From Noviherbaspirillum_A sp963522035 (lineage in GTDB: Bacteria; Pseudomonadota; Gammaproteobacteria; Burkholderiales; Burkholderiaceae_D), in the NCBI GenBank assembly GCA_963522035.1, contig CAUQYP010000003.1, positions 1 to 64,000 on the forward strand: 64,000 nt of DNA, read 5' to 3'. The notes under the pieces were generated by a model. It was not told the origin of the DNA, did no database searches, and saw nothing but the letters and a program-made list of their open reading frames with translations. Shown one piece after another: positions 25,068 to 34,105 of this stretch. How positions within the stretch are numbered: the stretch's first letter is position 1; the number at the start of each line of letters is the position of its first letter. The translations under genes were made by a program, and so were the position numbers.

Positions 25068-27320
25068 ATGGCGTTCAATCTGGACTTCCTCAACAAGCTG
25101 AAGAAACAGCGCATCGACGACGCACACCAGGCGGTGGCCGCGCATGGCGCGCTGTCGCCCGCGCTGGCGGCCGGCAGCCTTGCAGCCGGCGAGGTTTCCG
25201 CGGAAAAGTCGCTGCTCGGCGGCCTCGGGCGCGGAGAGATGACGATGCTGAGCCGCTTCCCGGTGCAGTACCAGATGCGGGTGTTGCTGGGCGTGCTGGG
25301 CGGCTCGCTGCTGCTCGGGTCGGGCGCCGTATGGCTCAACGCCAATGTCTCCGGCCTGAACTCATTGCAGACGCAAATCGCCGGCGACACGCTGATGCAC
25401 TCGCAGCGTATCGGCAAGGCGGCGCCCAACGCGATCCAGGGCAACCCTGCCGCATTCGAACAGCTTGCCGACAGCCGGCGCGCGCTCAACGGCGAACTCG
25501 AGGTGCTTGCCAACGGCGGCGAATACCAGGGCCGCAGCATTCGCGCCGCCGGTGGCGACATCAGCGCCATCCTTGCGGATTCCCGCAAGGCCTGGGCCAG
25601 TTCGGACAAGGCTGCCGGCACCGTGCTGAAGCTGCAAAAGGAATTGTCCGGCTTCGGCGCCACGCTGCAGAAGCTCAACGCGCTGTCGCCGACGCTGCTG
25701 GAGCTGACCGAGCAGATCTCGACGCTGAAGGCGCAGGGCGGCGCCAGCCCGCGCGAAATCGCGGCCGCCGGCCAGCTGGTCATGCTGACCCAGCGCCTGG
25801 GCCGCAGCGCCAACGAATTCCTGACTTCCGAAGGCGTCAACCCGGAAACCGCTTTCCTGCTGGGCAAGGACACCAACACCTTCCGCGACATCAGCGACGG
25901 CTTCCTGAACGGCAGCGACATCATGCGCCTGCCGGCCACCCGCGACCCGGACGCCCGCGAGAAACTGATCGAATTGCAGAAAACCTTCGGCGAATACCAG
26001 AAATCGGTGTCCAGCATCCTGGGCAACCTGCAAAACTTCATCGCCGCCAAGCAGGCCGAGCAACTGATCTTTACCGAGAACGAAGCGCTCAAGGAACGAC
26101 TGGCCGAACTGCAGCGTGCCTACCGTGCGCATGAGGATACGGTCGGCTGGACATTCTGGGTCATGCTGGCGTTCGCGCTGACCGCGCTGTTGTCCGCCGC
26201 GGCGATCGCGCGCGTGCTGTTGAAGGACAGTCGCAACCGCGCATTCGAATCGGAATCGCGGCGCGAGGCGGCGGACGCGCAGCGCCTGCAGGCGCAGCAG
26301 CAGGAAGTACAGGCAAAGGCGGCCAACGACCAGAACCAGGCGGCTATTCTGCGGCTGATGAACGAGCTGCAGGAAGTGGCGGACGGCGACCTGACGGTGC
26401 AGGCCACCGTGTCCGAAGACATTACCGGCGCGATTGCCGACTCGCTCAACTACACGGTGGAAGAGCTGCGCGGCCTGGTCGGGAGGGTGACCAGGACTGC
26501 CGAGCAGGTGACATCCGCGTCCAACGAAGCGCAAAACATTTCGACCGAACTGCTGCAGGCCTCGCAGAAACAGTCGCGGGAAATCCAGGAGACCGGCCAG
26601 GCGGTGCTGCAGATGGCAAGCCAGATTACCGACGTCTCCCGTTCGGCCAGTGAGTCGGCCGAGGTGGCGCGGCAGTCGGTGACGGCAGCCGAGCAGGGGT
26701 CGCAGGCGGTGGAAAACGCGATCAAGGGCATGACCGAGATTCGCGAACAGATCCAGGAAACGTCCAAGCGCATCAAGCGGCTCGGTGAGTCGTCGCAGGA
26801 AATCGGCGAGATCACCGAGCTGATCTCGGACATTACCGAGCAGACCAACGTGCTGGCGCTGAATGCGGCGATCCAGGCGGCGTCGGCGGGCGAGGCGGGG
26901 CGCGGCTTCTCGGTCGTGGCGGAAGAGGTGCAGCGCCTTGCGGAACGCTCGGCGGAAGCCACCAAGCAGATCGGCGCGCTGGTGCGCACCATCCAGACCG
27001 ATACCCATGACGCGGTGGCGGCAATGGAAAAGTCGACGCAGGGCGTGGTCGAAGGCGCCCGGCTGTCGGACGCGGCCGGCGCGGCGCTGCATGACATCCG
27101 CCGGGTCTCGAACCAATTGGCCGAGCTGATCCAGGACATATCCACCGCGACCGGCCGCCAGGCCCAGTCTGCCAGCGGCGTTGCCGGCAACATCCAGAAC
27201 ATTCTGACCGTTACCGAACAGACGCAGCAGGGCACGCAACAGACCGCGCAGTCGATTCATGCGCTGTCCAGGCTCGCGGAAGAACTGAAGAATTCGGTAT
27301 CGCGCTTCCGGGTCGCCTGA
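25068..27320 (+). CDS. pilJ: Methyl-accepting chemotaxis protein PilJ
   Basis: A 750-residue pilus chemoreceptor. A cytosolic start of about 65 residues is followed by membrane segment 1 (about 68-95), a periplasmic helical ligand domain with two PilJ-type modules (about 96-355), membrane segment 2 (about 362-385), a HAMP-like linker and the long signalling coiled coil. The hairpin tip is conserved: ITEQTNVLALNAAIQAA then GEAGRGFSVVAEEVQRLAE. PilJ senses surface contact or pilin and drives ChpA through PilI. The N-terminal cytosolic part is longer than in many receptors. Confidence 0.94.
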   Translation: MAFNLDFLNKLKKQRIDDAHQAVAAHGALSPALAAGSLAAGEVSAEKSLLGGLGRGEMTMLSRFPVQYQMRVLLGVLGGSLLLGSGAVWLNANVSGLNSLQTQIAGDTLMHSQRIGKAAPNAIQGNPAAFEQLADSRRALNGELEVLANGGEYQGRSIRAAGGDISAILADSRKAWASSDKAAGTVLKLQKELSGFGATLQKLNALSPTLLELTEQISTLKAQGGASPREIAAAGQLVMLTQRLGRSANEFLTSEGVNPETAFLLGKDTNTFRDISDGFLNGSDIMRLPATRDPDAREKLIELQKTFGEYQKSVSSILGNLQNFIAAKQAEQLIFTENEALKERLAELQRAYRAHEDTVGWTFWVMLAFALTALLSAAAIARVLLKDSRNRAFESESRREAADAQRLQAQQQEVQAKAANDQNQAAILRLMNELQEVADGDLTVQATVSEDITGAIADSLNYTVEELRGLVGRVTRTAEQVTSASNEAQNISTELLQASQKQSREIQETGQAVLQMASQITDVSRSASESAEVARQSVTAAEQGSQAVENAIKGMTEIREQIQETSKRIKRLGESSQEIGEITELISDITEQTNVLALNAAIQAASAGEAGRGFSVVAEEVQRLAERSAEATKQIGALVRTIQTDTHDAVAAMEKSTQGVVEGARLSDAAGAALHDIRRVSNQLAELIQDISTATGRQAQSASGVAGNIQNILTVTEQTQQGTQQTAQSIHALSRLAEELKNSVSRFRVA

Positions 27321-27436
27321 CACTGGTCATGCATCCTGCATCCCGTATTGCTACGCAACGGTTCCGGCGCATTCCTGCGCGGCCGTCGCGCCGCAATGCA
27401 GCGGGATTGCGCACAACCTGACACCATGAGGCACGC

Positions 27437-30400
27437 ATGAGCAGCTACCCTTCCACGCCCGCCGTTGCGGAGCAGTTCGACACCGGGCCACTTTCCTGGG
27501 TCATGGAAGAGATCCGCACCGCGCTCGCGCGCACCGGCGCACTGGCGCTGTCTTCGTCCGGCCTCGAAGCCGATGCCGGCGCGGCTGCGCTTGGCCAGGC
27601 GGCAAAGGTGCTGCACCAGGCGCATGGCGTGCTGCAGGTCATCGACATCGCCGGCGCACCCCTGCTGACCGAAGCCATCGAAGACCTGCTGGCACGCGCT
27701 GCCGATGGTTCGCTGGCGCTGGCGCCGGAGGGCGTCGACGCCATTGCCGCGGCATGCGGCGCGCTGACCGAGTACTTCGACGAGTTGCTGGCCGGCGCCG
27801 CGCCGCAGGCACTGAAACTGTATCCGTACTACCGCGACCTGCAACAGGCGCGCGGCATCGGCCGCATCCATCCGACGGACCTTTACTTTCCCGACCTGTC
27901 GATACAGCCGCGGCTGGCGGCGCCGCCGGTCCAGGCCAGCGCGGCCGAGGCGGCGCAGCTGCGTCAGCGTTTCGAGAAAGCCCTGCTGCCCTTATTGAAA
28001 AGCACCGACCCGCAAGCAGAAAAAGCCGGCGCCGCCGGACTCGCAGACGTGCTGGCCGATTTCGTGCGGCGCGCGCCAGGGCAATACGGGCGGCCTTACT
28101 GGTGGGTATTGCATGCGTTCGCCGCCGGGGTCGCCAGCGGCGAGATTGTGTCGGCAGTCCATGTAAAACAGCTGTTTGGCCGCATCAACATACAGATGCG
28201 CAAGCTTGACGAACCGCCTTCCGAGCTCAGCGAGCGCTTGATGCGGGACGCGCTGTACTTCATCGCGGCCGCGCCGCAGCCGTCGCCACGGCTGCAGCAG
28301 ATACGCCAGGTCTACAGCCTGGCGCCGATCGACGAAGCCAGCTTGCAGGCCGGGCTTTATGGACGCGTCGACCGGGCAATGACCGTGCGTGCGCTGGAGC
28401 GTCTGCAGTCGGCCAAGGCAGGCTGGGAGCGGCTCGCCGCCGGCGAAATGCGGGCTGCGGCCGACGTCCAGCGCGACGTCGACCAGCTGGCCACGGCCGT
28501 GGCCAGCCTGGGTTCGGCGTCGCTGGACCAGTTGCTGGCGCAGCTGTCGCAGCTTGTCGCCGAGCACGCGGCTGCCGCACCTGGCCAGGCACTTGCCCTC
28601 GATGTCGCCACCGCCCTGCTGTTCCTGGAAAGCGTGCTGGGCAGCAGCGGGCGGCCGAATGCCGATGCCGACCAGACTGCTGCGGCCATGACCGCCCGGC
28701 TCCGCGCAGTCGCTGGCGGCGACGTGCCGTCCACGCCATTGCAATGGGCAGGCAGCGCCGCGGAAGACGCCAGCCAGCGCGAGACCGTCGCCGTGCTTGC
28801 CGCCGAAATGCGCAGCAACCTGGCGCAGGTCGAAAAGATGCTGGACGAATTCTTCAGCAACGCCGCCAAGCGCACGGTGCTGGCGCCGGTCGACGGCATC
28901 CTGAACCAGATCGAAGGCGCGCTCGCGGTTCTCGACCAGCACCAGGCGATGCTGGCGGTGCGCAATGTGCGTGCGGAAGTCGCGCTCTTCACATCGCCCG
29001 ATTTCGAGGGAGAGCCAGGCCGCCCCGAGTTCCAGCATGTTGCCCGCAACCTCGGCGCCCTCAGCTTTTTCCTGGAGAGCATGCAGGCCGACAGCGAAGC
29101 CGCCAAGACGCGTTTCCACTTCGACCAGGAAAGCGGTCTCTTTACCAGCACCATGACGCGCCGGGGACAGGCCAGGGAAGTGGATGTGCCGGTCATGTCG
29201 TCCGTGCCCGCCGTGGCGCCCGATGCGGCGACGGAGCGCCGTGCTTCTTCCAACGATGGTCCAGTGCCCGCTCTGCCGGAAAGCACCGCCATTGCCACGA
29301 CCATTCCGGACGATGCGGCGCCGGTTCCACCTGGCGCCGTCGCTGTCGCTGCGGCGCCGCCAGCCGGCTACGAGAACGAACGCGCGCTGGCAGATGCCGA
29401 CCTGCCCGACGCCGTTGAATACGCGCCTGCTGCGCCGTCACCGGTGCAGGCATCCGACCTCGTGCTGGCGATGGACGACGAAGCGGTCGATGCCGAGCTC
29501 CTCGACATCTTCCTCGGCGAAGCCGTGGAGGTGCTGGAAACCGTCAGCGATACCTTGCCGTCGCTGCGGATGGCACCCGCGGAGCAGGAGTACCTGACCA
29601 TATTGCGGCGCGCCTTCCATACGCTGAAGGGCAGCGGCCGCATGGTGGGCCTGAGCGCCTTTGGCGAAGCTGCCTGGGGCGTGGAAAAAACCCTGAACCT
29701 CGCGCTCGCCAGCAACGCGCCTGCCTCCGACGACCTGTGCGAGCTGGTCGATCGCGCACATGGCGAGCTGGGCGCCTGGGTCGCCGACCTGCAGCGTTCC
29801 GGCAAATCGGCACGTACGCCGCATGCGCTGGCATATGCGTGCGAGCAGGTTGCCAATGGCGGCAAGCTTCCCGAAAAGGACGTCCCCGATGCAGCCAGCC
29901 TGGGCGCCGGAACGATAGCCGCTTCCGCACCGGAGCCGGCGATGGCCGACGCGGAAGGTATTGACATGACCGCGCTTGCGGACGGGCTTGTTGAAGACGC
30001 CACGGCGGAAATCCAGGAAACCGAGGCAGCGCCCACCGCGCTTGCCGACGCTGACGCAGCGTGGTATTCCGAGGCAACTGAAGCCACCGAAGCCACCGAA
30101 GCCATCGAAGCAACTGAACCAACCGGATCCACCGAAGCTACTGAAGACGCAGACGCTACCCGCGTGCTGGAGACGACGCCGGCAGTGCTGGCCCAGGTCA
30201 TCAGCTTCCCCGATGTCCATCCTGCCGAGCGTCGCGCCGACGACAGCATCAAGCGTATAGGCAAGCTGGAAATCAGCGTCCCGCTGCATAATATCTACCT
30301 TGCCGAGACCGACGACCTGGTGCGGCTGCTGGCCCAGGACATCGCCGAGTGGCGACACGAAGCCGAGCGCAGCGTCAACACCATCGCGGTGCATGCGGCG

Positions 30401-33187
30401 CACTCGCTGGCCGGCAGTTCGGCGACCGTGGGCTTCATGCCGCTGCAGGAAGTTGCTCACGCGCTCGAGCGGGTGCTGCAGGCGCTGGCACGCAAGCCGG
30501 TAACGCTGGCGCCTGCCGAATTCGACGCGCTGGACCTGACCATCGGCCACCTGAAGGTCATGCTGCAGCAGTTTGCGCTGGGAGAAATGCCGGAATCCGC
30601 GCCGGACCAGGTGGCCGTACTGGTGCAGATGCGCGAAGACCTGGCCAGGCGCTCTGCCAGCAGCCAGCCAGACGTACAGTCCGCGGTGCCGGCTTTCGTT
30701 CCGGACGACATGGAAGCCGGCACCGAAAGCGACACCGGCCATGATGTCGATCACCAGGCCGAAAACCAGGCCGACAGCGACGCCGTTACCCCGCTGCCAT
30801 CGGCTGAAGTGCCAGGTGCAAAGACGCGGCCGCTCGCTGGTTTTGCGGTGGAGGCCGCTGCGCCGTTGCCCGCCGCCGGCCATGCCGACCCGGCCATTGC
30901 CGCCGAAGAGGCTGCGGTTCCCGAGCCGGGCAATGAAGCCGGACGCATGCCGCGCGACGAGCTCGATCCCGACCTGCTGCCGGTTTTCCTGGAGGAAGCC
31001 AGCGACCTGCTGCCGCAAATCCAGGTCCTGCTGCGGGCATGGCAGGCCGAACCTGCAGCCACAGAGCCGGTCGAGGGCTTGCGCAGGCTGCTGCATACCA
31101 TCAAGGGCAGTGCCCGGATGGCCGGCGCCATGCGGCTCGGGCAGCAGATGCACGACATGGAAAGCCGGATCGAGCAGATCGGCATCGTCGGCCTGCCGTC
31201 AGCAGCCGCCTTCGAGGACCTGCTGGGCCGCTTCGACATCGGGCTCTACCTGTACGACCATCTGCAGCATCCGGATGCAACCCGCCTGGCGCCGAATGTC
31301 GTCAGCGGCACCGTGGCCAGCGCCGTTGCGCCCGCCACCGCGGCAGCCAGGGGCAAGTCGCCTGCCAGCACGCCGCTGGTGCGGGTGCGCGCCGACGTCA
31401 TCGACCGCCTGGTCAACCAGGCCGGCGAGGTCTCGATCTCGCGCTCCCGCGTGGAAAACGGCGTGGCCGGGCTACAGCAGTCGCTCTCGGAGCTGACCGA
31501 AAATGTCACGCGCCTGCGTTCGCAACTGCGCGAACTGGAAATCCAGGCGGAAACGCAGATCAGTTCGCAGATGGCGCAGTCGGCCGAACGCGGCTTCGAC
31601 CCGCTCGAGTTCGACCGCTTCACCCGGCTGCAGGAACTGAGCCGCATGATTGCCGAGACCGTCGCTGACGTCGCCACGGTGCAGCACAACATGACGCGCG
31701 GCGTCGAGCAGGCGGCCAGCGACCTGCAGCAGCAGTCGCGCCTCACGCGTGAGCTGCAGCAGGACCTGATGCGGGTGCGCATGGTGCAATTCGGCAGTAT
31801 CGCGGAACGCCTGTACCGGGTCACGCGCCAGGCGGCGAAGGAAGTCGACAAGCGGGTCAGCCTCGACATTCGCGGCGGCAGCGTCGAGATCGACCGCGGC
31901 GTCCTGGAAAAAATGGCGGCGCCGTTCGAACACCTGCTGCGCAACGCGATCGTGCATGGCATTGAAAGCCGTAGCCAGCGTCTCGCGGCCGGCAAGAAGG
32001 AAGTCGGCGAGCTGACTGTCGAGATACGCCAGGAAGGCAATGAAGTCGTCATCCAGTTCAGCGACGACGGCCAGGGCCTGGACCTGGAACGCATACGCCA
32101 GAAAGCCCAGGCCAACGGCCTGGTGCGCGACGGCGCCGCACTGTCCGACGCCGAACTGCGCGAGCTGATTTTCCATCCGGGCTTTTCCACTGCGCAGGAA
32201 GTGACCGAACTGGCAGGCCGCGGCATTGGCATGGACATTGTCCGTTCCGAGGCAAGCGGGCTGGGCGGCCGGGTCGGCATGGAGAGCCGGCGCGGCCGCG
32301 GCACGACCTTCCTGGTCAGGCTGCCGCTGACGCTGGCCGTGACCCAGGTGGTCGTGCTGACCACGGGCGGCAACACCTATGCAGTTCCGTCGGTGCTGGT
32401 CGAGCAGGTGCAGCAGTTGAAGACCGGTCCGCTGGCCGACGCCTATGCCCAGGGAGGGGTGTCGTGGCGAGGCGAGCAGGTGCCGCTGTATTTCCTGTCC
32501 GAGCTGTTGGGCGACTCCAGTGTGGCACCCGTCACCCAGCAATACTCGCCGCTGCTCATCCTGAAGAGCGGCGACATGCGGGTAGCGGTGCATGTCGATG
32601 AGGTCGTGGGCAACCGCGAGGTCGTGGTCAAGAACATCGGCCCGCAACTTGCCCGCATGCCGGGCGTGGCTGGCGCCACCGTGATGGGCTCGGGCAACAT
32701 CGTGCTGATCCTGGACCCGGTGCCGCTGGCGCAGCGCCTGGCCGAAGCCGAGCGGGCCGTGCCGCGCGAGGAGCAGGCGCCGCAGGCGCCGCGCTCGCAG
32801 CCCATCGTCATGGTCGTGGACGACTCGCTGACGGTACGCCGCGTCACCCAGCGCCTGCTGACGCGCGAAGGCTACCAGGTCATGCTGGCCAAGGACGGTG
32901 TCGACGCGCTGGAACAACTGCAGACCGTGACGCCGCATTTGATGCTGGTCGATATCGAGATGCCGCGCATGGACGGTTTCGACCTGACCCGCAACGTGCG
33001 CGACGACATTCGGACCCGCCATATCCCCATCATCATGATCACCTCGCGCACGGCGACCAAGCATCGCAATTATGCGATGGAGCTGGGGGTAAACGAGTAC
33101 CTTGGCAAGCCGTATCGGGAGACGGATTTGCTGGAGTTCGTGGCGGCGTATACCCGGCAGGATGGTCTTAACGCCGCGGGAGGGTGA
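27437..33187 (+). CDS. chpA: Hybrid histidine kinase ChpA/PilL with three Hpt-type domains
   Basis: A 1916-residue kinase hub. After a helical N-terminal region come Hpt boxes at His728 (FHTLKGSGRM), His989 in a variant box (HSLAGSSATVG) and His1220 (LHTIKGSARM). A CheA-like dimerisation and ATPase core (LLRNAIVHGIE, FSDDGQGLD) follows, then a CheW domain and a C-terminal receiver with Asp1795/Asp1796 (VVDDSLTVRR) and acceptor Asp1839 (LVDIEMPRMDGF). A Glu-Ala-Thr repeat linker sits near residues 878-904. It phosphorylates PilG/PilH. The order fits ChpA of Pseudomonas, which carries more phosphotransfer domains. No pilK or chpB gene follows. Confidence 0.94.
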   Translation: MSSYPSTPAVAEQFDTGPLSWVMEEIRTALARTGALALSSSGLEADAGAAALGQAAKVLHQAHGVLQVIDIAGAPLLTEAIEDLLARAADGSLALAPEGVDAIAAACGALTEYFDELLAGAAPQALKLYPYYRDLQQARGIGRIHPTDLYFPDLSIQPRLAAPPVQASAAEAAQLRQRFEKALLPLLKSTDPQAEKAGAAGLADVLADFVRRAPGQYGRPYWWVLHAFAAGVASGEIVSAVHVKQLFGRINIQMRKLDEPPSELSERLMRDALYFIAAAPQPSPRLQQIRQVYSLAPIDEASLQAGLYGRVDRAMTVRALERLQSAKAGWERLAAGEMRAAADVQRDVDQLATAVASLGSASLDQLLAQLSQLVAEHAAAAPGQALALDVATALLFLESVLGSSGRPNADADQTAAAMTARLRAVAGGDVPSTPLQWAGSAAEDASQRETVAVLAAEMRSNLAQVEKMLDEFFSNAAKRTVLAPVDGILNQIEGALAVLDQHQAMLAVRNVRAEVALFTSPDFEGEPGRPEFQHVARNLGALSFFLESMQADSEAAKTRFHFDQESGLFTSTMTRRGQAREVDVPVMSSVPAVAPDAATERRASSNDGPVPALPESTAIATTIPDDAAPVPPGAVAVAAAPPAGYENERALADADLPDAVEYAPAAPSPVQASDLVLAMDDEAVDAELLDIFLGEAVEVLETVSDTLPSLRMAPAEQEYLTILRRAFHTLKGSGRMVGLSAFGEAAWGVEKTLNLALASNAPASDDLCELVDRAHGELGAWVADLQRSGKSARTPHALAYACEQVANGGKLPEKDVPDAASLGAGTIAASAPEPAMADAEGIDMTALADGLVEDATAEIQETEAAPTALADADAAWYSEATEATEATEAIEATEPTGSTEATEDADATRVLETTPAVLAQVISFPDVHPAERRADDSIKRIGKLEISVPLHNIYLAETDDLVRLLAQDIAEWRHEAERSVNTIAVHAAHSLAGSSATVGFMPLQEVAHALERVLQALARKPVTLAPAEFDALDLTIGHLKVMLQQFALGEMPESAPDQVAVLVQMREDLARRSASSQPDVQSAVPAFVPDDMEAGTESDTGHDVDHQAENQADSDAVTPLPSAEVPGAKTRPLAGFAVEAAAPLPAAGHADPAIAAEEAAVPEPGNEAGRMPRDELDPDLLPVFLEEASDLLPQIQVLLRAWQAEPAATEPVEGLRRLLHTIKGSARMAGAMRLGQQMHDMESRIEQIGIVGLPSAAAFEDLLGRFDIGLYLYDHLQHPDATRLAPNVVSGTVASAVAPATAAARGKSPASTPLVRVRADVIDRLVNQAGEVSISRSRVENGVAGLQQSLSELTENVTRLRSQLRELEIQAETQISSQMAQSAERGFDPLEFDRFTRLQELSRMIAETVADVATVQHNMTRGVEQAASDLQQQSRLTRELQQDLMRVRMVQFGSIAERLYRVTRQAAKEVDKRVSLDIRGGSVEIDRGVLEKMAAPFEHLLRNAIVHGIESRSQRLAAGKKEVGELTVEIRQEGNEVVIQFSDDGQGLDLERIRQKAQANGLVRDGAALSDAELRELIFHPGFSTAQEVTELAGRGIGMDIVRSEASGLGGRVGMESRRGRGTTFLVRLPLTLAVTQVVVLTTGGNTYAVPSVLVEQVQQLKTGPLADAYAQGGVSWRGEQVPLYFLSELLGDSSVAPVTQQYSPLLILKSGDMRVAVHVDEVVGNREVVVKNIGPQLARMPGVAGATVMGSGNIVLILDPVPLAQRLAEAERAVPREEQAPQAPRSQPIVMVVDDSLTVRRVTQRLLTREGYQVMLAKDGVDALEQLQTVTPHLMLVDIEMPRMDGFDLTRNVRDDIRTRHIPIIMITSRTATKHRNYAMELGVNEYLGKPYRETDLLEFVAAYTRQDGLNAAGG
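30070..30147 (+). repeat. Glu-Ala-Thr tandem repeat inside chpA
   Basis: About nine imperfect 9-base units (GAAGCCACC type) encode a run of EAT/EAI/EPT triplets. It forms a flexible linker between the first and second phosphotransfer domains. The short repeated unit makes it prone to length change between strains. Confidence 0.8.
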
Positions 33188-33243
33188 AACGTCCCAAGCG
33201 GGTACGGTAAGATGCTACATCCTACCGAGGACCAAGGCGCATC

Positions 33244-33510
33244 ATGGAAACCGTCAGATTGTCCAGCAAAGGCCAGATCGTGATTCCCAAGAGCATACGT
33301 GACGACCTTCACCTGCCTCCAGGCACCGAGTTCATTGTCAGCCGGACGGCGACAGGCATTTCTTTGACGCCAACCACGCATTTCCCGCGAACACAGCCAG
33401 GTGAAGTGCGCGGCGTTCTCGCCAAACCTGGAAGGAAACTGCCTGATGTGTCCGATTTGAGAGCGGCCATCCATTTCCGGCTCAACGCGGCGGACGATGC
33501 GACAAAATAA
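33244..33510 (+). CDS. vapB: AbrB/SpoVT (MazE/VapB-type) antitoxin
   Basis: An 88-residue protein with an N-terminal swapped-hairpin AbrB domain (residues 3-45: VRLSSKGQIVIPKSIRDDL, then PPGTEFIV), which binds DNA and represses its own operon. The C-terminal half (about 50-88, with FPRTQPGEVRGVL) should wrap the toxin. It starts 56 bp after chpA with a weak AAGGCG ribosome site. The toxin gene begins 12 bp downstream but is broken by a MITE-like insertion, so the antitoxin may now be an orphan. Confidence 0.9.
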   Translation: METVRLSSKGQIVIPKSIRDDLHLPPGTEFIVSRTATGISLTPTTHFPRTQPGEVRGVLAKPGRKLPDVSDLRAAIHFRLNAADDATK

Positions 33511-33522
33511 GTTGAGGACCAA

Positions 33523-34076
33523 GTGATCGCCCTTGATACCAACATACTTGCGCGGTACCTACTGAACGATACGCCGGCGCAAGCAAAAATCACCGAGCGG
33601 GTATTAATACCAATCCCAACCCATAAACGCACCATGAAATCGTGTCTTTTTCCGCCTGGCCGCGTTGCACTCGTCGTGAATAGGAAGGCTATTCACTCCT
33701 CCCGCGCCTTGCCAGACGAAAAAATCCATCGATTTCATTTGGCACGTTATGGATTGGGATTGGTATAAGTGGCCCGGAAACTTGCACGGCGCCGATCACA
33801 GTGGTCCTTGAACTGGTCTGGGTTCTTGAGTCGTGTGAATGCGAGCGTGAGGAAATCGCGAAGGCGCTTCGTGTGCTTTGTGGTCTCGAATACTTCAAGC
33901 CGCAGCAGTTCGACGCTCTCGTTCGGGCGCTGCATTGGTATGAAGAGGGAATGGACTTTGGTGATGCGGTGCACCTGGCCCTGAGTGAAAACGAGGCTGC
34001 CTTCAGGACTTTCGACAAGGCCTTTGTGCGGCTTGGCCGGGACTTGGAAACACATCCGGCAGTCGAGCATCCTTAG
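33523..34076 (+). pseudogene. vapC: VapC-type PIN-domain toxin, disrupted by a MITE-like insertion
   Basis: The GTG start and first 28 codons (IALDTNILARYLLND...) carry the first PIN acidic residue. The frame then runs into foreign sequence and stops at 33766-33768. The rest of the PIN domain resumes in another frame after 33769 (TCTAPITVVLELVWVLE ... MDFGDAVHLAL ... FRTFDKAF), with the remaining acidic residues. Removing 161 bases (the 158-bp element plus one TAA copy) rejoins GTA-TTA-AGT-GGC and gives one 130-residue frame, the normal VapC length. The ribonuclease is therefore inactivated by the insertion, not by slow decay; the coding parts look otherwise intact. Confidence 0.9.
33608..33765. 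mobile_element. 158-bp MITE-like palindromic element in vapC
   Basis: The left end TACCAATCCCAACCCATAA and the inverted right end TACCAATCCCAATCCATAA match at 18 of 19 bases. The element is flanked by TAA on both sides (33605-33607 and 33766-33768), a likely target duplication. The inner sequence continues as an imperfect inverted repeat, with a central GTGAATAG/CTATTCAC hairpin. No transposase frame is present, so it must be moved by an enzyme encoded elsewhere. The parent family could not be identified from sequence alone. Confidence 0.85.
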
Positions 34077-34105
34077 CGTTGGATTACCGACGCACCCCGC
34101 GCCTC

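Noticed and set aside
29438..33064. Long minus-strand frames opposite chpA
   Set aside because: Shadow frames in high-GC coding sequence; chpA is continuous with readable domains throughout.
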